Positions 23,048 through 34,961 of a stretch of DNA of 62,000 bases are shown piece by piece. Every line of letters starts with the position of its first letter. Positions within the stretch are counted from its first letter, which is position 1. This DNA comes from Tubiluchus corallicola. Its lineage: Eukaryota; Priapulida; Priapulimorpha; Priapulimorphida; Tubiluchidae. The DNA is taken from the NCBI GenBank assembly GCA_030141605.1, contig JAQGDQ010000403.1:35001-97000 (forward strand), read 5' to 3'. The notes under the pieces are model-generated. The model saw only the letters and a program-made list of their open reading frames with translations. It did no database searches and was not told the DNA's origin. The position numbers and the translations under genes are program-made.

Positions 23048-23325
23048 TGTATAATTTTATTATACTGACCAAAAGTTACTTATGGTTGGCAGCGTTAATA
23101 GCAGATTAATTGCCTATAGGCGTCGTAATTCAGTGTAATATTTTCAATTTAAATTTTACACAGTTATTAGCAAACGTGCAAACCAGTCTTAACTTGGGTT
23201 GAAAATAGCATTACATATGTTCATATTGAATCTACAACTTAAGTTTACATACACAATGGATTAGTAAATTATACATAAAAATTACGACAGTGCATTTCTG
23301 AAAATACCAGCTGACTATATCTACA
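23048..23325 (-). repeat. module T extension, inverted copy
   Basis: The reverse complement matches 17700-17985 over about 280 bp, including the tagtcagctggtattttca side. It is an interspersed repeat about 5.3 kb from its partner and in opposite orientation. Confidence 0.85.
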
Positions 23326-24186
23326 GTTACCTGCAGCAGAAAGCAAGCAAGTTTCCTTCTACAGCTTATTCACCTTCCTTGCAAATTTATCTCCATTCAC
23401 TTGACTTTTGCAGCTGCAATGGAATTTACCCGTATAGACTTATGTCAAGTCGAATTTTGAGGAGGCGATTTTTAAGGTGAAATTTTTGGGGTCAACTTAT
23501 ACTTTCGAAATGTTTTTGGGAGATGGCGCTAAAGAGTCGTCTACAATACGATTATGTAAATAAATAATTCTTCATTATACGCTGGACTGAATGAACACTC
23601 ATACTGTGATACTTCACATCAGAGAATGTTCGCATCTTGACATTACTTCACAAAATTAACAAATATTACTGTTATTTATTTTAATGTATGTGAAATTAAG
23701 TTAAAATTTATGTATTACTGGTAAATAAACTAGCGACGGAGCACTCGACCAGAACATGGAAATCGCCAACGTTGTGCAGGTGCTGCCGCCTGTCGGCTGC
23801 CGCAGGAAGTTTTACACTGGCCTTGTATATGCGTTTTATTGGCAAAATATTGATTACCAGCATTACACGCGTATATATAAAACACAACTACGCAGAAATA
23901 TTAATTTTAGTATTTCATTTGGTATTAATTTATCATGGATTGCATTGAGGGCCCTGAACATGAATACATCGGGTAGGTATAAGATACTCGACCCAGGCAC
24001 TTGCACGTATCTTACACACTAACACAGTAAGCTATTGATTTATTACTTGGCAATTGTTGACATCATTTACTCTGGAAGATCTTGATATTTTATGGTCGAC
24101 TTGTACACAGGTAATATATAAAATGATGCAATGTTTGCTTTTAAAATGCACATCGACTTGTACACACGTATATACGGTAGGTACCT

Positions 24187-24640
<454 letters not shown>

Positions 24641-24659
24641 TATCAGCAGAGATTTTATA

Positions 24660-25770
24660 GAAAGTTTTTACCATTACTTTTTCGAATGCATAAAATATGA
24701 TAGAGCTAGAACGATATTATTAGACGACCTACTCGACCACCAGATTGTAACACGTGAATCCTTAGCAAAATTAAAATCCTGTAGTTTTATACTGAAGCAT
24801 ATTCGAAAAATTCAAAACTTGTCATCCATCTTGCTTTATTATCCACTGTTTATTACAGCAGTTTATTAAATCAACCTTTCGCTTCACGGTACAATAGAAT
24901 TTAATGTTAAATGATTAATCAGCCAACTTACTCTGTAAATGTATTTTTATTATTACTGTTGTTGTTAAAATATTGTGTTTATATAGATCGTGTATGTAAG
25001 CTTAATTACCATCTGCTGATTGTAATTGAGTCAAATGTTTTATCAAATCGAGTGTCATAATTATTAGTTGTGATGCCCATTATTCTTTTATTAGCACTTT
25101 GCGCTCAGCACTTGCACCGAGGAGATACCTGTACCAGACGCCGTCTGTTTTGTAAATCCACTATAAATATATAAAGTTTAAACTAACTCCATGCATAGAT
25201 ACTGAGCAGGGCATGAAAAATCATTCTTCCCTCATTAAGTAAATCTTGGGATATCATATTTTTGACAAAACGGATGGCGCGGTACGCCTTTGTTTTATGT
25301 AATTTCGATTTTGCCTTAAGCTGCTGCCAAGTCAAATCCATCGAATAATAAATGTTTTTTGCGTTGCGCACCGTTGTAACCAGGAAGCCATATTATCCAG
25401 ATAATGAGCAGCAGCAGGACTGAGAACTCGAAAAAAACGTGTTAAGCTAATCTAACTTGACCTAAAATTACAGCTTTGCTGTTGATTTAGATAAGTTTTT
25501 GATTTAGTTCAGTTCAGTAGGCTTACGAATCATTGTGTCAGACTACTCCTTCGTCAGTTAGCGCGCGTGGTCATGGGCAAATAGGTTGTCCGGGCCGTAA
25601 ACCCTTGACGCCCAGGAGCATGGATGTACATATCCCGTTTAGCAAGAATTGTTATAGAGACGATAAAATTAAATGTAATTTAGATGTAATGTACTCATTC
25701 GTCATTCAATATTCTTAAATTGTTAATTAATTATGACTGTGATTGCCAGAGTTTATAAACCATTGTGGTT
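24660..25770. other. intergenic, nothing recognised
   Basis: No supported gene. Small frames at 25183-25371 (minus) and 25533-25718 (plus) have no recognisable motifs. Confidence 0.45.
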
Positions 25771-25774
25771 TAGT

Positions 25775-26003
25775 TTAACAATTATTACCCACTGCGGTTA
25801 ATGAGCAGGTGAGAGAATGGAGATGCTGAAAAATTGTACATTGTGTGCTACAAGGAGGAAATCTCTGCCTTGTTGACTGGTAGCTCAGCTGGCAGAGCAT
25901 GGGAGTACTAATCCAAGGTATGGGGTTCAAATACCGACTAGTCGACGATTTTTCAGCATCTCCTTTCTTCAACACATTAGCCGCAATGGCTAATAATTGT
26001 TAA
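25775..26003. mobile_element. foldback element with tRNA-like core
   Basis: The ends are inverted repeats about 52-56 bp long: ttaacaattattac / taataattgttaa at the tips, and gagatgctgaaaaat / atttttcagcatctc further in, with a few mismatches. The centre (about 25876-25950) reads like a tRNA. It has an acceptor-like pairing, a D arm gctc-agctggca-gagc, an anticodon loop gtactaa and a B-box-like ggttcaaatacc. The T stem is imperfect. It is probably a tRNA-derived short element trapped between inverted arms. Confidence 0.6.
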
Positions 26004-26799
26004 TGTAAACCGACACAGGTGCCTCCGTAACAATATTATATATATATGTACATGTATATATAATTGTATACATTACTGTAAAAGTCTAAATTATCAATTT
26101 TTTCTCAGTCATTTATTGAGCTTGAGTACATAGTTGTTTTGCTGCAAATTATATATTAATTGACATTAATTTAATTTTTAACGACAAGAATAATATTAAT
26201 TATTGACGAAAATTAATTATATATCATCTCTGTATGAATGGTCCAACTAGTCATAAATTCCGCGGCTACAGCTCCAGCGACTTTACCATTGTCAGTGATT
26301 TGTATTTTAAAGGGGGAGAAATGGGAATTTAAAGTCTATCCCAAAAACTCTACTTACAACAAAGTTGTATTACTTAGCATTATGCTTACCTGTTCGAAAT
26401 ATCTCGCGTCAGCTGGAATAACGTCACAGTATTATGATCCCAGTGTGCACCACTGATTCACCAAACAAAACACGCATTAAACACATGATGTTAATGATAA
26501 CATAAAGTAATATGAACTTTCCTCTGAGTTAGTTTCTTCGAAGAGTTTGCTCAGAGTGCTGAGATTATTTTTTCAAACTCTACGCAATGTTATCTAAACT
26601 AGTTTCGAACGACTTAAAGTTAAAATGGCTGCGCCTAACGGTTATGGCGGGAGTTTAAATTTGTAAGTTTTATACAGAATTACTTCTAACACAAACTCTG
26701 TGCGCAGTAAGGCAGCACGTAAGTGATACAAAAATTTCGAGACGAACTTTTTAAACTTTATTTATGAAGAGCGTTTTCTTGTGCTTTAGGCGATAGCCC

Positions 26800-27431
26800 C
26801 AGGAGCGGAACTAGGGGGGGGGCTGTCAAAATTTGCGTCCCCCTCCCCTGCAAAATCGGACAAATAATTTTTTGCAGCGAAAATTGCAATTCGCATGTAA
26901 TCATTTTCAATATGAATTAGAATTAGGTAAAAAAATGTTTGGTAGCTTCAGTGTGCGTGCAGACAAAACTCAGTGTGCATAGAGGTGCCTATCACAGTGT
27001 AGGCCTACAGGGACCGCACACACTCACAGGCTCTACACACAGGCCAACAGGTCTGTTTGCACAGCTATAGGATGCTGGTGTAGCAGCGGTACTATGCTGA
27101 AATTTGCGACTTTTTGAAAACTTTAGACTTTTTTGTCCAAGGAAGTATCGTTCCACATTTCATTTTGACATTATTTCCTGCGTATTATTTTCTTAAAACT
27201 TGTGTGTGATAAAATTCTGTAAATAACAATTTAGTTAGAGGCACATTAATAACGTTGGGTTAACTGAGAGTTAATTTTCTCATTATTGCTCTGTCCGCTA
27301 ATTATAGGCCTGCATGCAGTATAAAAGGGGTTAAAAATTGGCTTAACCATTATTTAACCACTTCGGATACCTCGCCCTCCCAGAAAATTTTTGCGCCCCC
27401 CCCCTGCTTGCCACATCTACTTCCGGCCCTG
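26800..27431. mobile_element. hAT-type non-autonomous DNA transposon, perfect 8-bp TSD
   Basis: The left tip is CAGGAGCGGAACTAGG. The right tip reverse complemented is CAGGGCCGGAAGTAGA (12 of 16 match). Both are followed inward by a G8-9 run and an aaattt-tgcg segment. GATAGCCC flanks both ends exactly (26792-26799 and 27432-27439). An 8-bp duplication and CAGGG-type TIRs are hAT hallmarks. 632 bp, no transposase. Confidence 0.85.
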
Positions 27432-27439
27432 GATAGCCC

Positions 27440-28060
27440 TCGATTTAATGTTGTCCGTTGAATGGTCTACATTTCGAATTGGGGCCAACGAAGACTGTTA
27501 AAATAGGCACTTTCGTTTATTTTTCATAAACTATACACCTTTTAGTTTAACTGAGAGAACGAGCACATGCCATTAGTTGAAGCAGTAATTCCTAGTGTTT
27601 CTTGGTCTGGGCACTTAACCAGCCCTTATTTTTTTCAAACTGCTTATAACCTCATTATCACTGCTTATGGGTGCCTGTCACTCAATTTGTATTTCACTTA
27701 AATAACTAAATCTGGCTAGATGACTGTGATGACCTGGTGAAGTTCAGTTATAATTTTTCGTTTGTCAGGATCATTTTAACAGGTCAAGCTTTTGTCTCTA
27801 ACTGATCATAAAGTGTTTGTGGTGTGTTGGCGAACTAACAAAGGTGCTTTAGGTACTGGCGCACTCTCCTAAGGCTAGTATTCTAATTATACTGAAGCTT
27901 AAAATAGAAATAAACGGTTTAACTATGAAAGCAATATATTAATGATTATTATTGAATATGTCAAAGTAGTGATAAACAAACAATACATTATACAAAATAG
28001 CAATACAATACATAATATCCCCAGAACTCTGTAATGGTGCAGTTTCTGCGTTGGCAGCTA
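27440..28060. other. intergenic, nothing recognised
   Basis: No supported gene, array or element was noticed. Confidence 0.45.
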
Positions 28061-28068
28061 AGTAAGTA

Positions 28069-28375
28069 GGTAAGTGAGTGAGTGAGTGAGTGAGTGAGTG
28101 AGTGAGTAAGTAGGTAAGTGAATGAGTGAGTGAGTGAGTGAGTGAGTGAGTGAGTGAGTGAGTGAGTGAGTGAGTGAGTGAGTGAGTGAGTGAGTGAGTG
28201 AGTGAGTGAGTGAGTGAGTGAGTGAGTGAGTGAGTGAGTGAGTGAGTGAGTGAGTGAGTGAGTGAGTGAGTGAGTGAGTGAGTGAGTGAGTGAGTGAGTG
28301 AGTGAGTGAGTGAGTGAGTGAGTGAGTGAGTGAGTGAGTGAGTAAGTAAATAAGTAAAGAAGGAAGGAAGGAAGG
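28069..28375. repeat. (TGAG)n microsatellite
   Basis: A tetranucleotide run of about 300 bp, almost pure, ending in (AAGG)n. Minus-strand open frames of 164-204 codons (repeating THSL/LTHS) are artefacts. Confidence 0.95.
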
Positions 28376-29199
28376 AAGTTCCTCCTGATGACTCCAAAAA
28401 CCTGTATTTGTATTTGTTTCTTGTCTTCCTTACTTCTTTCATAACATATTCCTTGTAAAATATTATAACTATACGCATACAAAATTTCTCTCCATTAATA
28501 CAAACTATTTTATGATTATAATTACACTCCTGCAAAAATAAGAATATATTCACCTCTCAAAAAACTAAAACCATAACATGTAAACCTACTCCCATGACCT
28601 TCTTTCTCCAAACTGTTATAGCGCTATCCTGTTCTTACTGACCTAACTTACTTTTCCTTTTTCACATTTATTACATAGTTATTTTCTCTCTAGTACAAAC
28701 TACATATACTAACAAATGCCATGCTGGTCGGCCGTTGCTTAGCGATATGCTTCAGTACAACCTAAAGACATGTGCTCGCATCTAGCATAGCCTCCGTGGT
28801 TATCGCATTTCTAGGAGCAATTTTTACATTGGTTTGCATAAACAAAAATAAATAAGGAAGGAAGTAAATAAATAAGTAAGTCAATGAGTAAGTAGGTTAT
28901 ATGATTTCAAACACTAAGTTCATATAGTACATTTGAAATAAAAAGTTGAAATTTACAAAAATTATAAGACAAACTTAATAAAGAAAATGTCTACAAAATG
29001 CAACGAATCACCTTTAAATTCTAAACACCCTTTACTGTATTTTAACTCGTTTCGTCAAAACACAATAAAATTCATTGGTAAAGTTCTTTTTTCAATTTCT
29101 TTGTACTTCCATTAACAATTAATGCTGACCGTTGCTCAGTAATATAGATAGGCAGTTCCTAATGAGTTGCTTCATGCCATACATTGTCTCCATGGTTTT

Positions 29200-29285
29200 C
29201 ATTCCACGAACAAAAAACAAGATGATCAAGGTTATTAGTCGCTTCATTCACGAACAACAAACAAGATGTCAGGGTTATTAGTCGC
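29200..29285. repeat. about 40-bp tandem duplication upstream of the lectin gene
   Basis: Two copies of ttcacgaacaa-aaacaagat followed by ggttattagtcgc. They end about 100 bp before the lectin start codon. Confidence 0.75.
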
Positions 29286-29387
29286 TAAGCGTTAAATGCG
29301 CAATGCTATGTGATAATAACACATCTGAACATATTACAATGGACTGAGACATCAAATTTCATCACTTCATTCCTTGTTGGTGACGAG

Positions 29388-30281
29388 ATGATTTGGAAGA
29401 GTCTTGGAACTTGTCTGTTTTCTGTGCTGGGATGTGCCTGGCTTAGTTTTGCAACTGACAAAACCGCTTATAGCAAAGTCTTGACAGATAAAATCGTGTC
29501 AGAGTGTGTACTTGAGACGAGATATATTGGAAGTGAGCTTGGTTGTGCCCACCTGTGTAATAGGCAACCATGGTGCATTGGTTTCAACATTGGTCCCAAC
29601 GATAACAGGTTCCAGTGTGACCTCAGTGCATACGCGGCAAATGACTCAGCCCAAACTCCAAAACTCAATTTCGATTTTTACGAGAGAGGTAAGTTTGCCA
29701 ATTTCTGTTTATAATGTGAGATATATTGATTTTACTAGTGAACATAATTCCTACAATATTCCCGTACTGCGACAAATGCAATCATCATTCTGCTTTCTTT
29801 CTAATGGAACTTTCTAAAACAATTTACAATTAACAGTTACATGACGCCATATACTTTTAATATTTGATTTTTTGCAGTTAACATTGGCGACTGTCCATCG
29901 GAATTTCTGGAATTTCGAGGTTCTTGCTATTATTTAAACACAACAAAAGTTAAAGGTTGGAATAAAGCCCGCCAGGCGTGTTTTGACAAAGGAGCTGATT
30001 TAGTTAGCTTCGAATCGCCCACAGAACTGGCTCACATTTATTCCTACGTACGTAAATATTTCTTCACAAGCGGGACAGAAGTCGCAGATAAAGGGAATTA
30101 CGTATGGGAAGCCACGGGGATAGCAGTGGATGCCTGTGCACCCCTCCCATGGCACATTGCAGGAAACTGGGTGGAACCTCAAAACAGGACTGGTGAAAAT
30201 TACCTCGTTGTTGTCACTGCTGCTTCTTACGGGGATCACTATGAAACAGCAAAGCTGCAATTTGTGTGTGAAAAGCAATAA
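29388..30281 (+). CDS. secreted PAN/apple plus C-type-lectin-like protein
   Basis: Two exons, 29388-29688 and 29878-30281, with a GT-AG intron in phase 1 and 234 residues. I chose the second ATG at 29388 because it opens a clear signal peptide (MIWKSLGTCLFSVLGCAWLS). The ATG 78 bases earlier would bury it. Residues 24-100 have cysteine spacing (C40, C53, C57, C63, C77) typical of a PAN/apple-like module. Residues 106-233 form a C-type-lectin-like domain: CPSEF, SCYYL, WNKARQAC, GADLVS, an EPQN tetrad and LQFVCE. The long-form N-terminal cysteine pair and the C135/C231 pair are present. The usual ENC cysteine is tyrosine (ENYLVV) and its partner is also missing. The stop codon lies inside an AATAAA. 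The family binds carbohydrate or protein ligands outside the cell; the ligand here is unknown. Confidence 0.85.
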
Positions 30282-30413
30282 AGTACATGTACAATTAAAG
30301 TTACTTTTGCTTTGCTTCCTCCTTCTTGTCAGTAGATGTCGCCGTGTTATGCACATTCATGATGTTATGGTTAAAGGAAAACCGGACCCAATCTTAAACT
30401 ATAGGTGAAAGCA

Positions 30414-30605
30414 ATCTACTCTTGAAACGGAATATGTTATTTTTTAAGACCTGCTTGCGTGAAAGAATTATTGCCCCATAAACGTAATTTCGCGTTCGCA
30501 CGGCTAGTTTTTCGCTGTTACATGTATTACACCATTCGTTAGTTAGATGGGCACTAAAGCCTGCATTTCGTTGCACAATGAATAGGCGCTGTGTGTCTTT
30601 CAGTT
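30414..30605 (-). repeat. interspersed repeat R1, copy 2 (inverted)
   Basis: The reverse complement matches 8305-8500 over about 190 bp with scattered differences. It lies about 130 bp downstream of the lectin gene. No terminal inverted repeats or coding content were recognised. Confidence 0.7.
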
Positions 30606-30609
30606 TAGA

Positions 30610-31430
30610 GGTGTTTAGTTGTGACGTACACACGTTCGAGAGCTCATACGTGAGCACAGCGGTAAATTTGAAATTTTAATTTTTATCTTAAAACTTGTGA
30701 AGTTTGAGTATAACACACTGTATCTCTAACAGTAGCACTGTACTTCAATTTTGGGTTTCACATGCAACATGCTCATGGAACGTTTTTTATTTTGAAAATG
30801 ACGTTCAGTTGCGCCATCATCAATAGTTGGGCTCGTCCGCCGTTAACTAATATTTTACTCTATTATTTAATTATTAGAAATGATTTTGCAGGATTATTGG
30901 TGTTAAAATGTATACATTTTACCGTACTTCAGTGGGGTAGCATATAAAAAGTTATTCTTTCTTCCTTGACCAACGCAGTCGCGGATTACTGCTGTTGCTG
31001 CTGCTGCCATCTACTTAAATTATCACTGGGCTAGCAAAATCTGACCGACTTTAACAGGTTTGATTGCTTTTGTACCATTCAACTTTTGCATTCTCTTTTT
31101 AATTACTTTAGCTAGTAATCAATCATACGATTCACTTCAAATTTTCATATTATTTTCATTACTTTTTTTATCTTTCACAGTGTGGGACAATCTAACAAGC
31201 CCTGCTTTTTGTTTGTCCGCAACACATTTACATTTGTACATATATAGCAAACCTAAACTATGGTATATCTAAACTAGTTATGTGCTCAAAGTAAACTGTA
31301 TACGAATTTATTAAGCAACATACAACAGCGATAATTCTCTTGTTTATCTTTTAACCCCACAGTGTTTTGAGAGTCAAGTTGGTATATTTGTAATGATGCT
31401 GTACATAACGTTGTTTAGACACCAGTATTA
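30610..31430. other. intergenic, nothing recognised
   Basis: No supported gene or repeat was noticed. Confidence 0.45.
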
Positions 31431-31439
31431 AAGGAAGCA

Positions 31440-31630
31440 GCGATATCACTATCTTTGTTTACCATAGGTTGACCGACGTCTAAAGACAGTTTAAATCATT
31501 TTTTCCAAAATTTGCTTCCTATTATGTATCTTACTGTTTGTTATTCATTGAATTATTGATAACTTTTTGTTTCTTTTAATGTATTAATTGTGTATTTGTG
31601 TTGATGTGAAATAAATAAACAAATAATACA
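31440..31630 (+). mobile_element. possible LINE 3' tail
   Basis: T-rich sequence ends in gtgatgtgaaataaataaac-aaataata, the style of a LINE 3' end with poly(A) signal. No coding part and no second copy confirm it. Confidence 0.25.
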
Positions 31631-31780
31631 TATCTTCGGTTTCCATACAATCACTTAAAACATATATATTTGTATTTTCAACTCATGGAGTTAATCTTTA
31701 ATATCTGTGTATTACATATATTTCACTTATAGTAGTACACTACAAACAGTCACAGTATCACAATTATACCACTACATCGT

Positions 31781-32150
<370 letters not shown>

Positions 32151-32194
32151 TTACACTTCCATCTGTATACATTGTAATTATAGCTGTTCATAAA

Positions 32195-32332
32195 CAATTA
32201 ATATAACGGATTATTAGTTACATAATTAATGCATTTGTAATTAATAAAACTTTACATCAGCGTCGCGCGTGAATTTAATATAACGGATTATTGGTTGCAT
32301 AATTAATGCAATTTACGTTAGTGTCGCGCGTG
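32195..32332. repeat. tandem duplication, about 78 and 60 bp
   Basis: Two copies share ttaatataacggattatt, acataattaatgca and gtcgcgcgtga. The second copy has an internal deletion of about 16 bp. Confidence 0.85.
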
Positions 32333-32339
32333 ACAATCA

Positions 32340-33640
32340 TAATGATCATTGTCATGAAAAATGTCAAATAAGCAAATTTCTTGTACGGTGTTCGTGACAG
32401 AATAATGCTCAATTTTAATGCAATAAGTATAGGCGCAGGTTCCCTTCCTATTGTATACATAACGGCAAAATCACAATTCCAAGATGGGACATGGAAAGAT
32501 AACTTTTGTGTGAAACGAAATTATAACAAAACTTTCAATTTGGGAAAAATTGAGCGGCCAGTTGAAATAATCATTAATCAATTTTAATCGATTTCAAGTA
32601 AAATACTGTTTACAAACAATAGTGTTTTGTGAGTTTTCACAACAGCGTATCACTGACAAGCAAATTACATGACAGTATAGACGAGCCGTTGTACATACCA
32701 ATGTTCCAAATAAAAGTAATAGCGCCTTGTAACAATAACCTTTCATATTTTTGCTCATATATGACATCTTATAAAGGCATATCGCTAGACATCAGACATT
32801 ATTTTATTAATAATGTTGTATGTAATTTGCAATTATTAAATTATGTTAGGAATAAATATATCTAAAATTTGAAAATCTGTTATTTCCAACTTACATAATT
32901 TGTCTAATTAGTAAATACTTCTTTTAGTAAATAAGTCTGCGTTGACGTAAATTTACCGCTCTTGATTGCTTTTGCATTTCTTTTTCAGTTACATAATCAT
33001 ATATACATTATTTTGTTACCAAGAATTTTATAAATAGAAGAACATTATTATTATTACTAGCAAAGGCCCCGCAAAAAATTTTGCGTATAAGTACACTTAT
33101 AATCAAAAATACGCGAACATCCTACACAGTCCTCATTCATAACGCAAAGCCAGCAGCAGCAGCTTTTACTGAATTAAAGCTATAAGATTGTAGACAGAGT
33201 ATAATGGATGACGTCACAACAATGGCTTTTGCGTCAGCAGTTTTCCAAGCGAAAATTGCCGAAAATAGAACATCTAATTAACCCGTCGATACTCCTTTCG
33301 GTGGACGTGTACTAAAATATAGCCCACATCATCGTATAGCCCTGTTCTTGTTCTTTCTAAAGAGCTGTATATCTTCTTCCGAGAGTCCCACCAGACGCCG
33401 CCAGAACGTTTTATCCAGATGCTGTTTGACCAAAATTTCGAATATATTAATCGTATAATTTAATTCTGCTGGTATGTTATATATTTATATATCGTAATAC
33501 TAATTCTATTGGTATGTTATATATATATTAATATATACGATGAGTGGACGAAAGTATTCTATGATGTATAGATTACAAAATCGCTCTATTATGCTAATGA
33601 TTTGAGCATTTGAGCAACATGCATAATTTCATATTTGCCC
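32340..33640. other. intergenic, nothing recognised
   Basis: Small frames at 32381-32587 and 32629-32865 have no recognisable domain. A duplicated ttctattggtatgttatata stretch occurs at about 33460-33540. Confidence 0.4.
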
Positions 33641-33653
33641 AAAGCCACATTTT

Positions 33654-33917
33654 GACCAGACGGTTTAGTCTAGTGGCAGTGCGTCTGCTTTCTGTCTGGG
33701 AGGTCGTGAGTTCGATACAGCGACCAGGTGATACCAAAAACCATAGAAGTTGTACCTGCTGTTGCCCTGCTTGGCGCGTGGTGTTTAGGGTAAAAGTGTG
33801 GTAATAATAGTCTCTGTTACGTAGTTGTAGTTTGTTATTTACAGTCGGCGATAATAGCTCTTTGAGTTCATGTTAATTGTTCATCTAAAAGCCGACTTTA
33901 AATAAAATTATTATTAC
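33654..33917 (+). mobile_element. tRNA-derived SINE, copy 1
   Basis: The head resembles a tRNA with Pol III boxes: A box tagtctagtggc (about 33666-33677) and B box ggtcgtgagttcgatac (about 33702-33718). The body follows with ataccaaaaacc, ggtaataata-type sequence and a tail taaataaaattattatta. Body motifs are shared in the same order with the SINE at 45198-45427 although the heads differ. Confidence 0.65.
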
Positions 33918-33919
33918 GT

Positions 33920-34960
33920 GGCCCGTAGTGGCCGGGCTTTCGAAAGCTGGCTGGGCCAAAATGTATAATATATATGGCGTACATGTGATTGTAGTGCAGT
34001 ATTGGTCGACAACACTTTAATTTGTCAGAAAAACTGCTTGCAAATGTTGGCGTTATACAGATCTCTATAGGGCGTACTTTCGTCAAAGTGTAAGGTGACA
34101 TTATATTATTGTATTTCGGATTTTCCCAGAGAAGGTACCTCAATTAAAGATAACGAGGCGGCATTTCTGTCATTCCCTTCAAACAAATTTAACTATAGAA
34201 TTCATGGCGATTGAATTTCATCAACACTTGTTCAAAACGTAATTGTAATGCGTTAATAACGGGAAAGTAAGCTTTGCAGACCTTGCAAAGCCGCGCAGTT
34301 TTGCGACAAACATGTAATCAAAGACATCTATGCCCAGTGTTCTATTTTACTGTTAATTTAGATTTTCTTGGACGACAAAAATATTTTACGCATTGTACGT
34401 TTGTTTAAATATTGAAGCAAAATGAACTTGCTTGAATTGTAACTAACACTTGTCTTTATGAACGCGCTTGCACTTTGTGAACATGGATTCGAATATATTT
34501 TGGGAGTTTTTTTCAGTTCGCGTCCAGTACCTAATGTTCTTCTTCAGTTCTTTTGTAAGACTTTATTTAGCCTAATTTCTCAGGTCTCCAAGAGCTTCAT
34601 TGTTTGTGATAATTCATACAGCAAACATAAAAGATTTCGATTTGGTATCTTCCCACTAGTGTACCCTTTCCCTTTCAATTTGCGTAAACTGGAACTTGCA
34701 AAGACTGAATGTTGGACCCAACTCAAAACTTTGCCTATTTGGTGAAAACACATTTCGTGTGTCTTGGCTCGTTGAAAAAAGAAGGGTCCTACAAAAAACC
34801 GCGTGGATTGCCTAGTTTCAAAACTAAGCCTTAAAACAAAGCCTTTGTGAATCAGAATCTTATTACAGTCTTACTCTTCCATATTCACACAAAAGAGAAT
34901 AGCGTAAATTCGTGATTTAAAATCTTTGGTGACGGTGTACGACGACAACAATACAATTTA
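33920..34960. other. upstream region of the GPCR, nothing firm recognised
   Basis: A 95-codon plus-strand frame at 34458-34745 ends 216 bases before the GPCR start. It has no recognisable domain and may be chance or part of a 5' leader. Confidence 0.4.
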
Positions 34961-34961
34961 A

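Noticed and set aside
25876-25950. Functional tRNA gene
   Set aside because: The T stem does not pair properly, position 61 is not C, and the sequence lies inside a foldback repeat. Kept only as a tRNA-like core.
27939-28553. 164-204 codon THSL-repeat frames
   Set aside because: Translations of the (TGAG)n microsatellite.
34458-34745. 95-codon plus-strand frame upstream of the GPCR as a separate gene
   Set aside because: No recognisable domain or signal peptide; it could easily be chance in this region.
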